Shown in pieces: positions 48,700 to 61,674 of a DNA stretch of 64,000 nucleotides. Each line of letters opens with the position of its first letter. The first letter of the stretch is position 1. Location of the stretch: the NCBI RefSeq assembly GCF_019112545.1, contig NW_025064881.1, positions 1,896,591-1,960,590 of the forward strand, in the 5' to 3' direction. The translations under genes and the position numbers were made by a program. The stretch comes from Guyanagaster necrorhizus. Taxonomy: Eukaryota; Basidiomycota; Agaricomycetes; Agaricales; Physalacriaceae. A model generated the notes under the pieces. That model had not been told where the DNA came from, ran no database searches, and was given only the letters and a program-made list of their open reading frames with translations.

Positions 48700-48882
48700 G
48701 ATAGAGTGAAGTGTAAGAAGCAGGATCGGAATAAGTAGGCGGAGTGGACTTTCTACACAGTATCGATCGTTTCTAAATCGGGTAACTATCGTTAAGCAAG
48801 GAACCTCGTGGGGCCTCGTCTAGGTGTAACTAAATACAAATGTACAGGCACCAATAGTATCGCAGGCCCCTCCTGGACCGCT

Positions 48883-51800
48883 CTACTCTTCCCCAAACAT
48901 GATCTTCAGATTTTCCACACTCTCTTTCTCTGCTCCTGTACCGCTTCCTCTGAACGCCTCCTTCACGATGGCAGTTTTTCGTTTCTGAATTTGTAGAATC
49001 TTGCCTTCGATAGTGTTAGATATGATAAAGTGCTTGACGTAGACAGTTTTCTGTTGTCCCAAACGATGGACTCGATCGATGGCTGGACCCAGAGCATGAA
49101 ATGTAATAGAATGGGTTTCAGGGTTGATGCGTACCTTGGTTTTCGGTGGCTGCGTTCCACCAGCAGTCCATCTACGACCAAATAGTCATGTAAGCAATGA
49201 TTTTGATCATAAAATAGGGTATGCACCATAAAAACATGGTTAGCGTTCGTTAGCTGGGACATAGAAATGAGTTTTGCATGCGATCACAATATGTTAGTTT
49301 GGAAGTTACATTCAAACCGACACCCCCTGCTTTAAGGCTCACAGTGAGCACCTTCGGCGTCCTTGACGTTGATTTGAAGTCATTTAGGGCTGCAGCTCTC
49401 TTCTTGACATCCATAGATCCATCGAAGCGGTAAAAGTCGAACCGTTCACGTTGAAGCGCCTTTCCGATTAGATCAAGAAACGAGGTGAATTGAGAGAAAA
49501 CAACAGCACGAAAGCAAGGATCTTGGTCACGAAGTCGTACTGTACTGATCAATCAGTCTTCGTCACTGCAAATAAGGGAAACAGACGAACGCAGGTTCTG
49601 TAGCAGGGCATCAAGCTTAGTGGAAGACTGGAAGTTATTCTTTCGTAATATGACTTGGGTGCCCTGCTTCATCGCAGGTCCAGAGACTGCTGAGTTTTGT
49701 GGTTTTACTACTTCAATGAGTTCGTTTGCCTGTTATGGACAATGCAAGTAAGTTAACAGGAACAAAGGCATCCTCGTGGGTTACCTTGATTGGACGACGG
49801 GAACATGTCGGACAACCAGGTTCTTGTCCCTTCTCTTCACATGTTGCTATAAACATAGTTATACAGTCTTTGCAACTATCGCGAGATATCTTCAATGGCA
49901 TGGATTTATATGACAGCATTGATCGCTTACCACTGATGCATGCATTCTGGAACAATCATAGGTTTATCCATGACATCCATACAGATAGGACATTCCGATG
50001 CGTCCTCGCCTAGATTGGCAAGAGCATTTTGAGCAAAAACCCTGCTTCCTGAAGCACTACCCCGATCATTCTCCTGGAATGCGTCGAGGATATCTTTAAT
50101 GTCTATGAAGCCATCACCACATAGAGACAAGGCGCGGTCTTCTTCAGGTGAAAGGACAAGACTCGGGTGAAGTACAGCGCGACGCAACCTGACACCCGAT
50201 CAGGTCGAATTCTATTAAACGAGCAAGTCAAATGCCAAACCTCATCAGCATTGCCAAGATGTGCGTATAATTTTTACCAATCAAGCCCCTCGCGCTAAGC
50301 TGATCGAAATTCTTCTTTACCGAGTTATAGATCGAGTCGTACAGCTTCCTTTCAGCCATAGAAAATTCCAGGTTCTCAAAAACCACCTAAGAGGGAGTTA
50401 ATGGATCATGATATACGAGAAGGTATAGTTACTTACTTCCTTGGAAGGTAGATCCACGATTTTCTTACCATTTGCGTCACACATATTCTTCTCACGCCGT
50501 AATAATACTGACTCCAGGATCACCTGGACGACCTCGATGGCCTTGGGATCGCGAGCGAGGAAGGGAACCGTAATGAACCTGCAAAAGTTTAGACAGCGCT
50601 ACCCACAATCAGAAAACCTACGATCGGAAGAAGGAGAAATCGGACCACGGCTTGAAGTCCAAGAATCGTCTAAAGAAAATAAGGTTAGCCGCCAGTGGAC
50701 AGCGAGCAGAATCTCACAGAAGAGAAAACAGATCTTCTAATTTGTTCACTATTGGTGTCCCTGTCACAGGTTATCAGCAGGAGAAGAGTCGTACCGTATA
50801 GTAAGGATGTACCAGTAACAGCCCATCTTCGCCTTGCGCGTAAAGCGTACACGGCCTTTGCGGTTTTACTGGTCCGGGATTTACAGGCATGAGCCTCATC
50901 CAACACTACCCGTAGCCATTCGGCTGTAAATAGCGTTAGGACGGGCCAACGTTAAGGACGCTGTATCTCTTACTCTCAAAGATAGGAGACTTCCAATGAC
51001 TGGACTTCTCAGATTTGGCATGCTCGGACACCAGTACGCCATAGGATGTCACGATAATCTTAATCGATGTATCGCCCTCATCATCTTCCATCGCTGCATC
51101 CAAATCGAGACGATTTTGGCCATGCCAAATCTGAACCTTGACTGTGCCCTGTTTACTTGACCTGTCTATCTCATTGGCCCATTGCGCAAGCAGAGATGTC
51201 GGGGCGACGATTAGTGTTGCATTAGGAGATTTAAAGGGTTTCCTACGAGCAGCGGGCTTAAACGCAGCGTCAAGCCTTAACTGCTTGCTTTTCGTAGAGG
51301 CTGTAGCAGCTTCAGGTACGTCCTCACCAGACGCTAAGTGGGTATGAATGAGAGAAGATAGCATAATCCTATTCGGAACAGTCAGACCAGACATTAAGAT
51401 TAGAATCATGCGTACGTCTTGCCCATGCCCACTAATCAGATGTTAGACTAGTTGGCGTTTTACAAACAATTTCACTTACTCTCTGGTTGACAGAAAGAGT
51501 TGTTGAAGGTGTCATTAGAAATGGAAATGAGTTGCATTGGAACCGCGTACCGTCCCTACCGACCGAAAGTCAGGAACTGCCCATATTGATATACAATTAT
51601 AGACGTACGCAAGAATTCCACCCTGGCAGTTTCTTTCTGCCTTGGGAAAGGTCAAACTCAGTTCACCCGAGTATGGATTGAAATAGAACGGCTTTTCATC
51701 TTCCGTCAAATCTATTATCTCAGAGTCATTTTTGATCGGAAATGCATACCTAGAGAGCATGAGAGTGGACTTGGAAGAAAATGACATGTAGCTTACTGGC

Positions 51801-53429
51801 ACCAGAGTGGATGCATTGAGGTCGCTTCTCGAGCATCACTTTTACCCGACTCTAGAGATTGCATCCAACTACAAAGGTCAGGGATAGGAGTGTCGAGTGA
51901 GGGGCAACCTACAATAAAGCTTGTTTCTGATAACCTCGTAATGTTAGATTGAACGTGTCAGCAGGCTCCATTTCTCCCAATGTACAGTCGCTGTGCTGAG
52001 CTCTGAAATCGGTATGAGCCAGGCTGAATGAGAGTACAACAAGAGAACTCGCTTTTCGTAAATCATGTCGAGATCATTCTTAGAGAGATCTTCCTCCTCT
52101 TTAACCTCGATCTCTTCACCATCACCAACAATTTCCTTAGCCTTAACTTCTTGTTTGCCGATCTGCGTGAGTGTATTCTGGTGAAGCCGTTCGTCATTTT
52201 TCCCGCCTCCCTGTATCGCCCCAGCTCGAGGTTTTAGGCCAAGGACGTCAAACATTTTGAGGATAGCCATTTTTCTTTCGCGAAGCTCCAGTTCCCCTTG
52301 CGTTTCAGAACCTTCGCTGAAATTTAATTTTGAACGATGTTCACTTGTGGTGTGACCAACAGGAACAAATGCAGCTGGGAGCATATAGACATCGATGGTG
52401 ATGATGAGACTTGCTCCTGTTGATAGTCTCTCAGGACAGTCGGTCATCTTTCCGCGAAGCTCAACGATGCCTGAAATCCATGAGATAATTTCGAATAATA
52501 TACAAATTGAACATACTGAGGTCAAGAAGTTTCGAAACCCAGGAAGAAACGTCTTGAGGAAGGCGTCCAAATTCTATAAAGATCAGAATAGAGCAAGAGT
52601 TGACGAAAAGGGACACACCGAATCCACGACTATTAAGCAAACGAACAATGCTATCCGCTTTCTTTTTAGATGGTTGCACAGGTTGAGGTTTGAACATTGT
52701 CGCTATGGAGAGCTGTTTCTTCCCGTTCGTAGTCGGTTTCCCTGCGCCCTTCTTGCTGGAGCTCGGCTGCGACCCATCCTTTTGATCGCGTTCTATGCGC
52801 ACAGGATCATTGTGCTTTACATATCCATTTCCGGAAACATTGCTCCAGGCGTTTGAAACCACGAACTCGCCGATGTAGGTGGCTGCGAATGTATTGACAT
52901 CCAGCTCGACGATAGGTAGACCGGAAGAAAGAGAAAGTTTCCGCTTCTTTAGTGGTGGCTTCTTTGGAGACCTCTTTTCCTTGATCTTCTCAGTGATGGG
53001 TGGAGGAGAAACGGAGACCCGATCTGAGAAAGAACTGGCGCTCGACGCACGAGGAATATCTGCAACAGAGCCAACCTCAGTATCACTTTCATACAGTTCC
53101 TTTATCATAGGCCGTTTCCCCTTTGACGAGGAAGAGGGGGTAGTAGGATACAAAGGGTCGTCGTCTTCACTATCCCCCAAAAAGAGAGGCTCCAAACGCG
53201 ACCTTGAGGTCGCCTCATGAGTCTCTTCGTCTAGATTCATAGATGTTTTGTTTGTGTCACAGTCATCACCAGAGCCTTCATTACCCAGAAAAAGCGGCTC
53301 TGAATATTGTCTTTGAGGCATGTATATCTCCCCGTCGACATTCATGGGAGCATTTCCGGCAGTGGACTCATCATCGGAGCCAACAAAAAAAAGGTCCTCT
53401 GTGTTTCTGTCAGTGCCATCTGATCCCAT
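48883..53429 (-). CDS. RAD5: Rad5-type SNF2 helicase with RING and HIRAN domains
   Basis: A multi-exon gene of over 1000 residues. The acidic disordered N-terminus has three similar patches ([37 protein letters not shown]). A HIRAN-like domain follows around 52800-52880 ([20 protein letters not shown]). The SNF2 ATPase has a Walker A GMGKT split by an intron at about 51411-51365, [18 protein letters not shown], the DEAH box ([20 protein letters not shown]) and [10 protein letters not shown]3HC4 RING finger comes next ([27 protein letters not shown]), about 50010-49800. The C-terminal helicase lobe has [20 protein letters not shown] and [18 protein letters not shown]. Rad5/HLTF extends K63 ubiquitin chains on PCNA and reverses stalled forks. 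The start codon lies 136 bp from CCT7. Confidence 0.93.
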
Positions 53430-53565
53430 TTCAGTTGCTTGCGAATGTCAATGAGAGAACCAAGAAGAAAGAGAGCGGGGCGCGTCACGAGAACGCGTTC
53501 AGGAAGTTTCGCTGAATCAGACAAGCACTTGCAAACAACTTTTCCTTCTCCTTTACTGTTCAAAA
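53430..53565. promoter_or_regulatory. Divergent promoter, RAD5 / CCT7
   Basis: 136 bp between head-to-head start codons (53429 minus, 53566 plus). The CCT7 side has the pyrimidine-rich TTTTCCTTCTCCTTTACTG just before its ATG. Confidence 0.45.
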
Positions 53566-55500
53566 ATGCAGCGTGGTCTTCCCATGGTTCGTCTGCAAAT
53601 CAGCACCTTGTTTTTAATCTAAATTTTTATTCAGCAACCGACTGTCGTTCTTCTTCGCGAGGGTACAGATACATCGCAAGGAAATCCTCAGCTGTTATCC
53701 AATATTTCTGCATGCCTGGCCGTCGCGGAAACACTGTCCAGTACTCTCGGTCCTCGGGGAATGGACAAACTCATTGTTTCAGAGCGTGGTGAGGCTCAGA
53801 TAACGAACGACGGTGCTACCATCCTCAAACTCTTGGAAATTGTACACCCTGCCGCTCGAACTCTGGTCGACATCGCTCGCGCCCAGGACGCTGAAGTAGG
53901 GGATGGAACAACAAGTGTGGTGCTACTGGCAGCTCAATTGTTGAAGGAAGTCAGAGCTTATATCGAAGAAGGCGTCAGTCCGCATATAATCTTGAAAGGC
54001 TTCAGGAAAGCTTCCCAGATCGTAGGTTTTTAGTCCTATGGTTTGGAGCACTTAACGTACGCTTCACCCAGGCTATTGAACGGATCAAATCGATACAAGT
54101 CACAGTGGATAGAGCTGATCCAGAGTATGTCAATGCCTGACTATGGTCGTAACACTGACTAGAATGTTCTCTTGCAGGCGCTTCCGGTCTCTACTTCTAA
54201 AATGTGCATCAACTTCCATGTCTTCAAAACTAATTCATTCCGAAAAGCCCTTTTTCTCCAATATGGTTGTCGACGCCGTCCAGTGTCTCGATCAGGACGA
54301 GTTGGATGAGTCTCTTATTGGAGTAAAAAAGATCGCAGGTGGCGGCATGCAGGATTCTCTTCTCATCAAAGGTGTTTCATTCAAGAAAACATTCACGTAT
54401 GCTGGCGCGGAGCAACAGCCCAAATCTTTTCGTAATCCTCTTATTTTATGTCTCAACGTCGAGTTGGAGCTCAAGGCCGAGAAGGACAACGCCGAAGTGC
54501 GAGTGGAAGCTGTTTCTGACTACCAGGCCATCGTAGACGCTGAGTGGGAGATTATTTACCGAAAGTTGGAGGCCATCGAGAAGACAGGCGCCAAGGTTGT
54601 TCTTAGCAAACTTCCCATCGGTGATCTGGCGACTCAGTATTTTGCGGATCGAGATATATTTTGCGCTGGACGTGTTGCGGCAGGCGATCTTCGCCGAGTA
54701 GTGCAGGCCGTGGGCGGTTCCATCCAGTCAACCTGCTCTGACATCACACGAGAGCACCTTGGTACATGCGGGCGATTTGAAGAGAGGCAGATAGGCGGTG
54801 AAAGGTATAACGTGTTTGAAGACTGCCCTAAGGCAAAAACTTGCACTCTTCTTCTTCGTGGTGGCGCCGAGCAGTTCATTGAGGAAGTAGAGAGAAGTCT
54901 GCATGACGCAATCATGGTAGTAAAACGTGCCGTTCGGAATGGGGATGTCGTAGCAGGAGGAGGAGCAATCGAGGTATCATACTGTTCACTTTACATGGAG
55001 CATTGCTGATGACAAATTGGCAGATGGACTTGTCGGCCCATATCCGAAAACACGCGCTCTCCATCCCCGGCAAACAGCAGCTGATAATGACCGCATTCGC
55101 CAAGGCGTTAGAGATTATTCCGCGGCAAATTTGCGACAACGCGGGTCTCGATTCCACCGACGTTTTAAACAAATTGCGGATGAAACATGCGAATGGTGAC
55201 AAATGGGTCGGCGTTGACGTCGACGGAGTCACTGGCGTTCGGGACAACATGGATGCATTTGTCTGGGAACCCAGTCTGGTCAAGCTTAACGCGATCAGCA
55301 GCGCTACTGAGGCGGCCTGTTTAATACTAAGTGTCGATGAGACCGTAAGGAATCCACAAAGCGAACAGGTATGCATTATAGACTCTGCACTCATGAAATT
55401 GTTGACCATGGAATACTAGCAAAACACGGGCCCGAAAGCGCCGCCGGCTACCGCACAAAGAGCGCTGAGGGGCAGGGGGAGAGGTATGCTTCGTCGGTAA
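53566..55500 (+). CDS. CCT7: CCT chaperonin subunit eta
   Basis: Six exons (53566-53586, 53635-54021, 54072-54124, 54178-54973, 55024-55368, 55420-55500) give 560 residues. Group II chaperonin motifs are intact: [34 protein letters not shown] with the catalytic Asp, and VVAGGGAIE. Eta-specific features are [20 protein letters not shown] near the N-terminus, [20 protein letters not shown] in the apical region, and the C-terminal [16 protein letters not shown] folds actin and tubulin; tubulin cofactor A, encoded at 10324-10846, acts downstream of it. The last intron (55369-55419) is 51 nt and open in frame, and its final TAG would be a stop if the intron were retained. The retained form would lose the RGRG tail. 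Confidence 0.95.
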
Positions 55501-55851
55501 CGTTTAGTTCCAGGTGACGCGGTCTGCTCATCTTTTTGCTGTAAATCCGTAAAATATATTCTATAGAACACTTTATCCTGACCTGGATGTATCCTGGATA
55601 AGTCGACTGGGCAGGCTTCATAAAAGCTTCCTCACGCCCAAGAGTGAATTCCGTAGGGGATGGCACTTCGGCCTAAAGTAGTAGCATTACATCCAAACGT
55701 GGAAATCCTTACCACTTGCTTCTGAAATCGTGCAGTCCTAGACATCAAGAACGCAATAACGGTCTGTAACAACAAGTCCATCTTGTATAGACACAATCCA
55801 TTTTTTCACAGGGACATCATCAGTTCATCTTCCACCTTCTGTCAGCAAGTC
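55501..55851. other. Intergenic region, CCT7 to MFS pseudogene
   Basis: 351 bp with the CCT7 3' flank and the former promoter of the transporter. No further feature was seen. Confidence 0.4.
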
Positions 55852-58170
55852 ATGTCTACGTGCCTGCCCAAAGACGCGCCTTCTTCTGATCGTGACAATT
55901 TGGCGGACGACAAAGATAATGACGCATCTCTATCAGAGGAATCTGCCGGTCAGGGGAAGATACCTCCTCTGGGTGCTCCCGTAGACGATACTCCGACTGG
56001 AATATGGAAATGCCTAGGGAGACGTCGGGTCGCTCATGACTGGGACGCGTTTGCCACGCAGCCTTCGGTATTTGATGACCCTGCCACCCTGGATGCCTAT
56101 CGCCCTCCGCCCCGATACGAGAAATCCTCACCGTTTTGACCCAAATGCACAGTGGACTTGGCGGAAAGAAAAAGTTAGTTCTCTGCTTTTCATATAAAGC
56201 TTCTGTCGGCTCATTCAAACAACGCATTGTGCGGGAAATTGATCTTCGTATCATGATCCGGGCAGCGACTATGTTCTTTGCTTTGGAATTGGATCGATCG
56301 AATATTTCTTAGTCCAACACGGACAACTTTTTGGAAGATCTGAACTTGACAACGAATGACTGCAACTTGGAAGATACACTCTTTCGGCTCTCTTCCCTTA
56401 TCGCCGGTACGTACCCTGAAGCATCTTCACGGATCAGGATTAAGGGCTTCCATAAAATTCCCATCCCAACTCGTATTCAAACGGGTGGGACCAAATGTTT
56501 GGGTTCCGTACCAGGTACGACATATTACTAGTGAAATATAACGCTTGCCCTCCATTTCTGTAGATGGTTCTGTGGAGCAATGTTGCATTCAGCCAATGTT
56601 GGTTATTAGGACGAGCGTCCTTCCTCGCCACACGGTCAGTCGCTTTTAGTCGACGTACCTCATTCCCTTACATACATTTACATTCTTTCTTGGGCTTCTG
56701 CAGGGCGTTTTCATTCCTGATATCGTCCTGTACCTCTCATACTTCTATACGAAAACCGAATGTAAGTCAAGCCGTTCTTTATTCGGGATGCTTCGAGACC
56801 TATGACCGTTACATTAGTACCAATCAAACTCGCATTCTTCTGGGTGTCCAACTACTTGTCGGTCATTATCAGTGCTTTCCTCGCTACCGGCATTCTTCAA
56901 TTGCGTCAAACCGGAGGCAAAGCCGAGTGGCGTTATCTGTTCCTCATCGAGGGACTAACAACCTTGGGTTGCGGACTATTTTCGTTCTCATCGATGCCAC
57001 CTGGCCCGACACAGACCAAGGCGTGGTTCCTCCGAAAAGGCTGGTTTACAGAACGGTACGTGCCATTGTCTGATCTGATCAAGTTCACCTTATACCTTCG
57101 CAGCGAGGAAGTCATTATGGTACAAACTCTTTGCCACCGCTTCTCAGTGAAATCTAATGAGACTAATACAGAGTCCTCCGGGACGACTCTTCTGAATCAG
57201 ACGTGCATAACCGGGAAGGTCAGCGTCAAGAACATTTTCAAGGCCCTGCAAGATTGGAGAATGTGGCCTCTATATGCTCTGGGACTCACTCACATGAGTA
57301 TGTTCTCTCCCAGGCCATTCCTGGTGCTTCTACCCCGGTACAGTGCTTGTTGACCCCCACCAGACATACCTTACTTTATCTTTTCGTAACCTTGGCTTTG
57401 ACACCATGGAGTCCAACCTGCTCTCCATTCCATCAACCATTATTGGAGTCATCATGCTGCTATTCACCTCGTTCTTGAGCGAACCCATTAACAGTGGCGT
57501 TATCGCTACCGTCGTGTTGCATGTACACATTCAACAGCAATACGTCAGAATAGGTATACTTCATCATCATAACTTTTATTATAGGGTTTCCTGATGTCCA
57601 TCTGATTCGTGAGTTGGGCCAACGATTATTCTATGATTAATTCTAACGTCTGGCGTAGAGGTGGCTTGGGCATCGAGGAACTCGTACTGTGTGAAAGCAA
57701 GGTTACCAATAATTTTTACTTTTCTTTCATGCATAAGGTGTCGTATTTTTAGGACTATATCTGCCAGTATCTACAGTATGTTCTTCCAGGCGGGTACCAT
57801 TGTATACGTAAGTTATGAGCGTTGTTGAGTAAATCCCCTAATGCTTTCCAGGCCAACATTTACCAAAAAGACGACAAACCTCTCTGTAAGAGCGGTAGTT
57901 ATTTCGCATATCTCACAACGTTTTATGCAATTTTCAGGTAAACGCGGCAATCGAGCCTTAATTGGAATACGTTGTATGAACATTGTCCTGTACATCCTGA
58001 CATAGTTTTTCTATCGCTTTCTCAATGCGCGCCGAGACAAGACATGGAACTCATGGACTAAAGAGGTGAACTTGGCTTGCTTCACTTTGGAATGGATGAA
58101 TCTTAACACATATACTAGGAGCAACAAATCTACGCCGACACAACAACAGACCAATCACACGCAAGACTAG
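55852..58170 (+). pseudogene. MFS transporter pseudogene (anion:cation symporter-like)
   Basis: The remnant still reads like a 12-TM fungal major facilitator of the allantoate/nicotinate permease type: REIDLRIMIRAATMFFALEL, then LDRSNIS, VPYQ, ESNLLSIPSTIIGVIMLLFT, and a tail with NARRDKTWNSWTKE. Several lesions break it. An extra base near 56123 shifts the frame before the HRFDPNAQWTW stretch. The intron before REIDLRIM lacks an AG acceptor at the expected border (about 56228). TAG interrupts the first TM domain right after SNIS (56310-56312). The intron starting GTACGT near 56408 has AA instead of AG at the expected acceptor (about 56455). A second in-frame TAG lies near 58003-58005 in the last TM. 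One lesion could be sequence error; several together argue for decay. The former substrate is unknown. Confidence 0.8.
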
Positions 58171-58468
58171 ACTTCAGATTCACTCACTGATTTATTTACA
58201 TGAAGGAAGAACCAATTGAAGGTAGTAGTCAATGCACTCAAACTTATTAAGGAACTATGACACTTTAATTTATGCTTCTCCGGGCAGAGCGATTTGACTT
58301 TGCACTCACTAGCCTGTACATCACCAGCACGCAAATAATGCAGGCATCGTGCCGAGGTCATTTCAGGGTAATTATCGGCGACCACGATGCACTTCTCCTT
58401 GCAATGAGAATATCTCAGTCCTTTTGAACTCGGTGGTAGGAATAAATTGGTGGATCCAGAACAAACGA

Positions 58469-60034
58469 CTACGACGGAAGGCCGCGCTTATCTCTCCGTT
58501 TTGCCAACCTCCACTCCGAAGCCTTATACCTCTTCAAGAGACTGCGCTGATCAATAAACTTGCTACCGACATCCACGAACTTCAAGTCCGGCCTCGACGA
58601 TTTTGACACCACCTGGATTTTCTCCTTGGGTTTCTTCACATATCGAGGTATTCTGACTCGTGGCATTATCCTTGGATCATCAGTGTGAAGATAATCAGAG
58701 GCACTCCTGCTAGTAGCCAAAGCTTTTGAGTGCTTGAGAGACATGTGGACAACAGGTTCCTGTAATCGTGACGCATAAATGGTCATGAAACCGCATTTCT
58801 GAAAAGAGACATCCATACCGCGTCTTCCATTAGAGACTCCCAGTAGTGTCGTTCATATCGGTCTCGTGCGGCCTGACGTCCAGGCTCTTCCTCGATTTCA
58901 TCAGCTTCGTTGGCGTCCTCTCTGCTTCTTATGCGTCTTCTGCTATCCCGGACGGATAACAACTTCTCCATGCCCATACGAAAACCAGTCTGAAGAGTTT
59001 TACCCTAGAATTAACGGTTAGCACCGCAAAAATGCAAAAGGATGCAATGCAAATCGGACAGGGTTGAAATTGGTATAACCATTGACTGCGCGATGTAAGG
59101 CACCACAACCGGTCTTACACTTCGCGGATGAATGGAAAATCTCATTATCGACGAGAGTAATACGAACTGAACTCACCTCCTAGAAACATAGCAAGGAGCT
59201 TGATGTCAGTACGAAAAGACGAGTAGAAGCGATGCCTTCACCTAAAGAAAATAGTAAGTAACAGGGGTCGTGGAAAGAAGAGATTTCAGGGAGAATGAAA
59301 AAAAATGTAACCATATAGGTGTCTTAAAGACTAATCGTTGAAACATCATGTATGTCTGCTGATGCAGAACAACCAAGTCGAAGATACATACCTTCACCCA
59401 GGCATGTTCCATTCCCTTTAACCTCAGGATAGCATCAACGCGACCTAGACTAAGATGATGGCGCTGTGCTAGCGCTCTCACATTGTTATTCTCGGGGTCT
59501 CTCATGTACTCCCCGTAGATCAATGATCTATGACTGTCCGAAAGAGGCGGAGGAGGTTTAAAGGAACGATTCATTGGGAATGGCTGGAATATACACGTTA
59601 GCAGCCACAAAAACATGAAGGACGAATGACCCGACGATTTCTCCACCAAGCCACTTGGGCCCAGTAGCTTCTTTAAATTCCCCTCCAATTTTCTCCATGA
59701 ACGTTGCATACGACTTTGGGTGGCCGGACTGCCTTTCATCCTCCTCTGACTCCCCCTCGAATTCGTCCATCTCCTCGGTTACAGTTTCCGCAGCTTCCTC
59801 AGACTGCTCAGCTAGGGAATCCTCCGACTGAATGCCTTCTTCCTCGACTTCTAGCATTAGACGGTCCTCTTCAGACATCAAAGAGAGATCAGCATCTTGC
59901 GTAATGTCGGAGGGACCGCCTGCAACATCATCCGCAAAACGGGTGGCGGAGGACGACAAGTTAAAACTGGGCTGAACCCTGACTAGATGCTGTCGTAGGC
60001 ATCGAAAGGTGAGATGTCGATAAAGGTTCAGCAT
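58469..60034 (-). CDS. Mitochondrial small-subunit ribosomal protein mS45 (Bot1-like)
   Basis: Start chosen at 60034 because MLNLYRHLTFRCLRQHLVRV is a convincing mitochondrial presequence; an in-frame ATG at 60154 would place it internally. A Glu/Asp-rich linker follows, then the family core: PFPMNRSFKPPPPLSDSHRS, RDPENNNVRALAQRHHLSLG with RVDAILRLKGMEHAW, GKTLQTGFRMGMEKLL, ARDRYERHYWESLMEDA and EPVVHMSLKHSKAL. This is the pattern of the eukaryotic mitochondrial regulator family (fission yeast Bot1, yeast Mrps35), a fungal mitoribosome component. Secure exons are 60034-59636, 59583-59392 and those from about 59005 downward. Between 59391 and 59006 the splicing is unresolved and may include a tiny exon near 59178. 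Confidence 0.82.
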
Positions 60035-60163
60035 GCTTGAAATTTTTTCTTCAATTTGAACAAAATTTATTTTATCACGTGGTATCTTTAGGGTAGGTCG
60101 GCGAAGGGTGGTGGTTGGCGGGCCGCCGGACCGCTGGCGACTTATTCCCACCATCCAGGCTTC
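60035..60163. promoter_or_regulatory. Divergent promoter, mS45 / EFM3-like
   Basis: 129 bp between head-to-head start codons (60034 minus, 60164 plus). If the mS45 mRNA began further upstream at the ATG at 60154, the two genes would nearly abut. The middle is GC-rich (GGCGGGCCGCCGGACCGC). Confidence 0.45.
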
Positions 60164-61601
60164 ATGAATTCAACGTTGGATATGAATGCTGATTCCCAAC
60201 TTTTCACTCTTCTTCGTGAATATGCTGCGATTGTTCCAACATCTCAAATGCGTTATCCTCACTCCATACCGAAAGACACATTGCACGATTTTCTTCTCCG
60301 ATCTATTATTCTGGGTCCGCATTTTCGGAAGTACTCCCCTTCTAAACAATACCAAAAGTCTTTCTGGAAATGGATCGTCCAGCACTTGGAGCTTGTATGT
60401 TCTTGACTACGATTCTGCTCGTCTTAGGCCAATGCATTGAGTTCTGAAGGACGTTGAGATCGATACGCAAATATTAAGCATCTTGACAGAAACATCCACG
60501 TCGTACGTGACTTTTCTCCATGCCTAACAGTAACATGTTCTGAGAGTGTATTTCTATCTTTCAGCACATTTCCACGCGGTATTTCTGTTCCGGCACCTCC
60601 TTCCCCGTCATACGTAACGCACTACTGGAGACTTGACACTCCATCCTCTAGTAACGAAACGCCAGTCACCCCTGAGTGCTTTAGGACTACTCTTTTTGAA
60701 TCTGGAACCATGATAGAAAGCGGTACCACAGGATTTCGGACATGGCCCGCGAGCTTGCATCTCGCTAACTATATAATAATGCATCCAGGTTCGTGTCGTC
60801 TCTCCGTCCCTAACATCCAAATGCTTACCAACCCTAATAGAATGGGTTTACGGTAGGCGCATCTTGGAGCTGGGTTCGGGGATTGGGTTCCTAGGAATGA
60901 TCGCTGGGAGCCTGCAGATGCTCACTGCCTCATCGACAGATATACCACCGGGAGACACGTCGAGACCGATGCTATATTTGACAGATGTAGACAGCGATGT
61001 CATTGCTAGATGTATCAGCAATATCAGATTACCATGCAGCAAGTGTGTCTTTCCTTTCGCCGGCTGCACCATTGACAAAGACGTCTTCAGATATGACCGC
61101 TAGTATGGACCACCGCGATAGCATCAGTGTGAGTATGTTGGATTGGTCAGACGCACTGCGTCCAGATAGTATTTCGGCCTTTAAAGCAAGACTCCAACAA
61201 GAAATTAATGCCGACTTGATAATCGGGGCAGATATTGTATGGCTCCATGCTACCGTTATTGTATTGCTCTGAAATGATAGTTAGGTCTTTGATCCCAGTC
61301 TTATCCCAGCCTTGATGGCGACACTCTCACTCGCATTAGATCCAGGATTTGCCAGACGTCAAAGGGTAGCTCTCATTGCGCTGACCATACGCAACAAAGA
61401 AACATACGCTACCTTTCGCGCAACGGCTCAAAGTAAGTACTGTGCAAAGAATACTTTTATCGACTAACGATACACAAAGAATATAACCTTGTCATCGTCG
61501 ACCTTGAGTATACTTCAACGGACAGTCTCTTCTTCCACGGCGTGGATGAAAGAGCCGATCAAAAGCATGATGTGAAGATCATGAAAATCACCATACAATG
61601 A
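60164..61601 (+). CDS. EFM3: EFM3/FAM86-type protein-lysine methyltransferase
   Basis: Seven exons (60164-60394, 60450-60502, 60565-60788, 60841-61044, 61091-61236, 61285-61432, 61480-61601) give 375 residues. The N-terminal helical FAM86 region is followed by a class I SAM-dependent methyltransferase: FRTWPASLHLANYIIMHP, motif I RRILELGSGIGFLG, acidic motif II YLTDVD, motif IV GADIVFDPSLIPAL, and a late RNKETYATF. Yeast Efm3 and human EEF2KMT/FAM86A methylate elongation factor 2 at a conserved lysine. The acceptor TAG before 60841 was preferred because it restores EWVYGRRILELG. Related METTL21-type enzymes are possible, but the N-terminal region favours FAM86. Confidence 0.86.
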
Positions 61602-61674
61602 TATTATTTCTACGCTCATGGTATTATACAGTGTGATATAGAAGTGCGGGGATGCATCCCATAAAGTGAAACGT

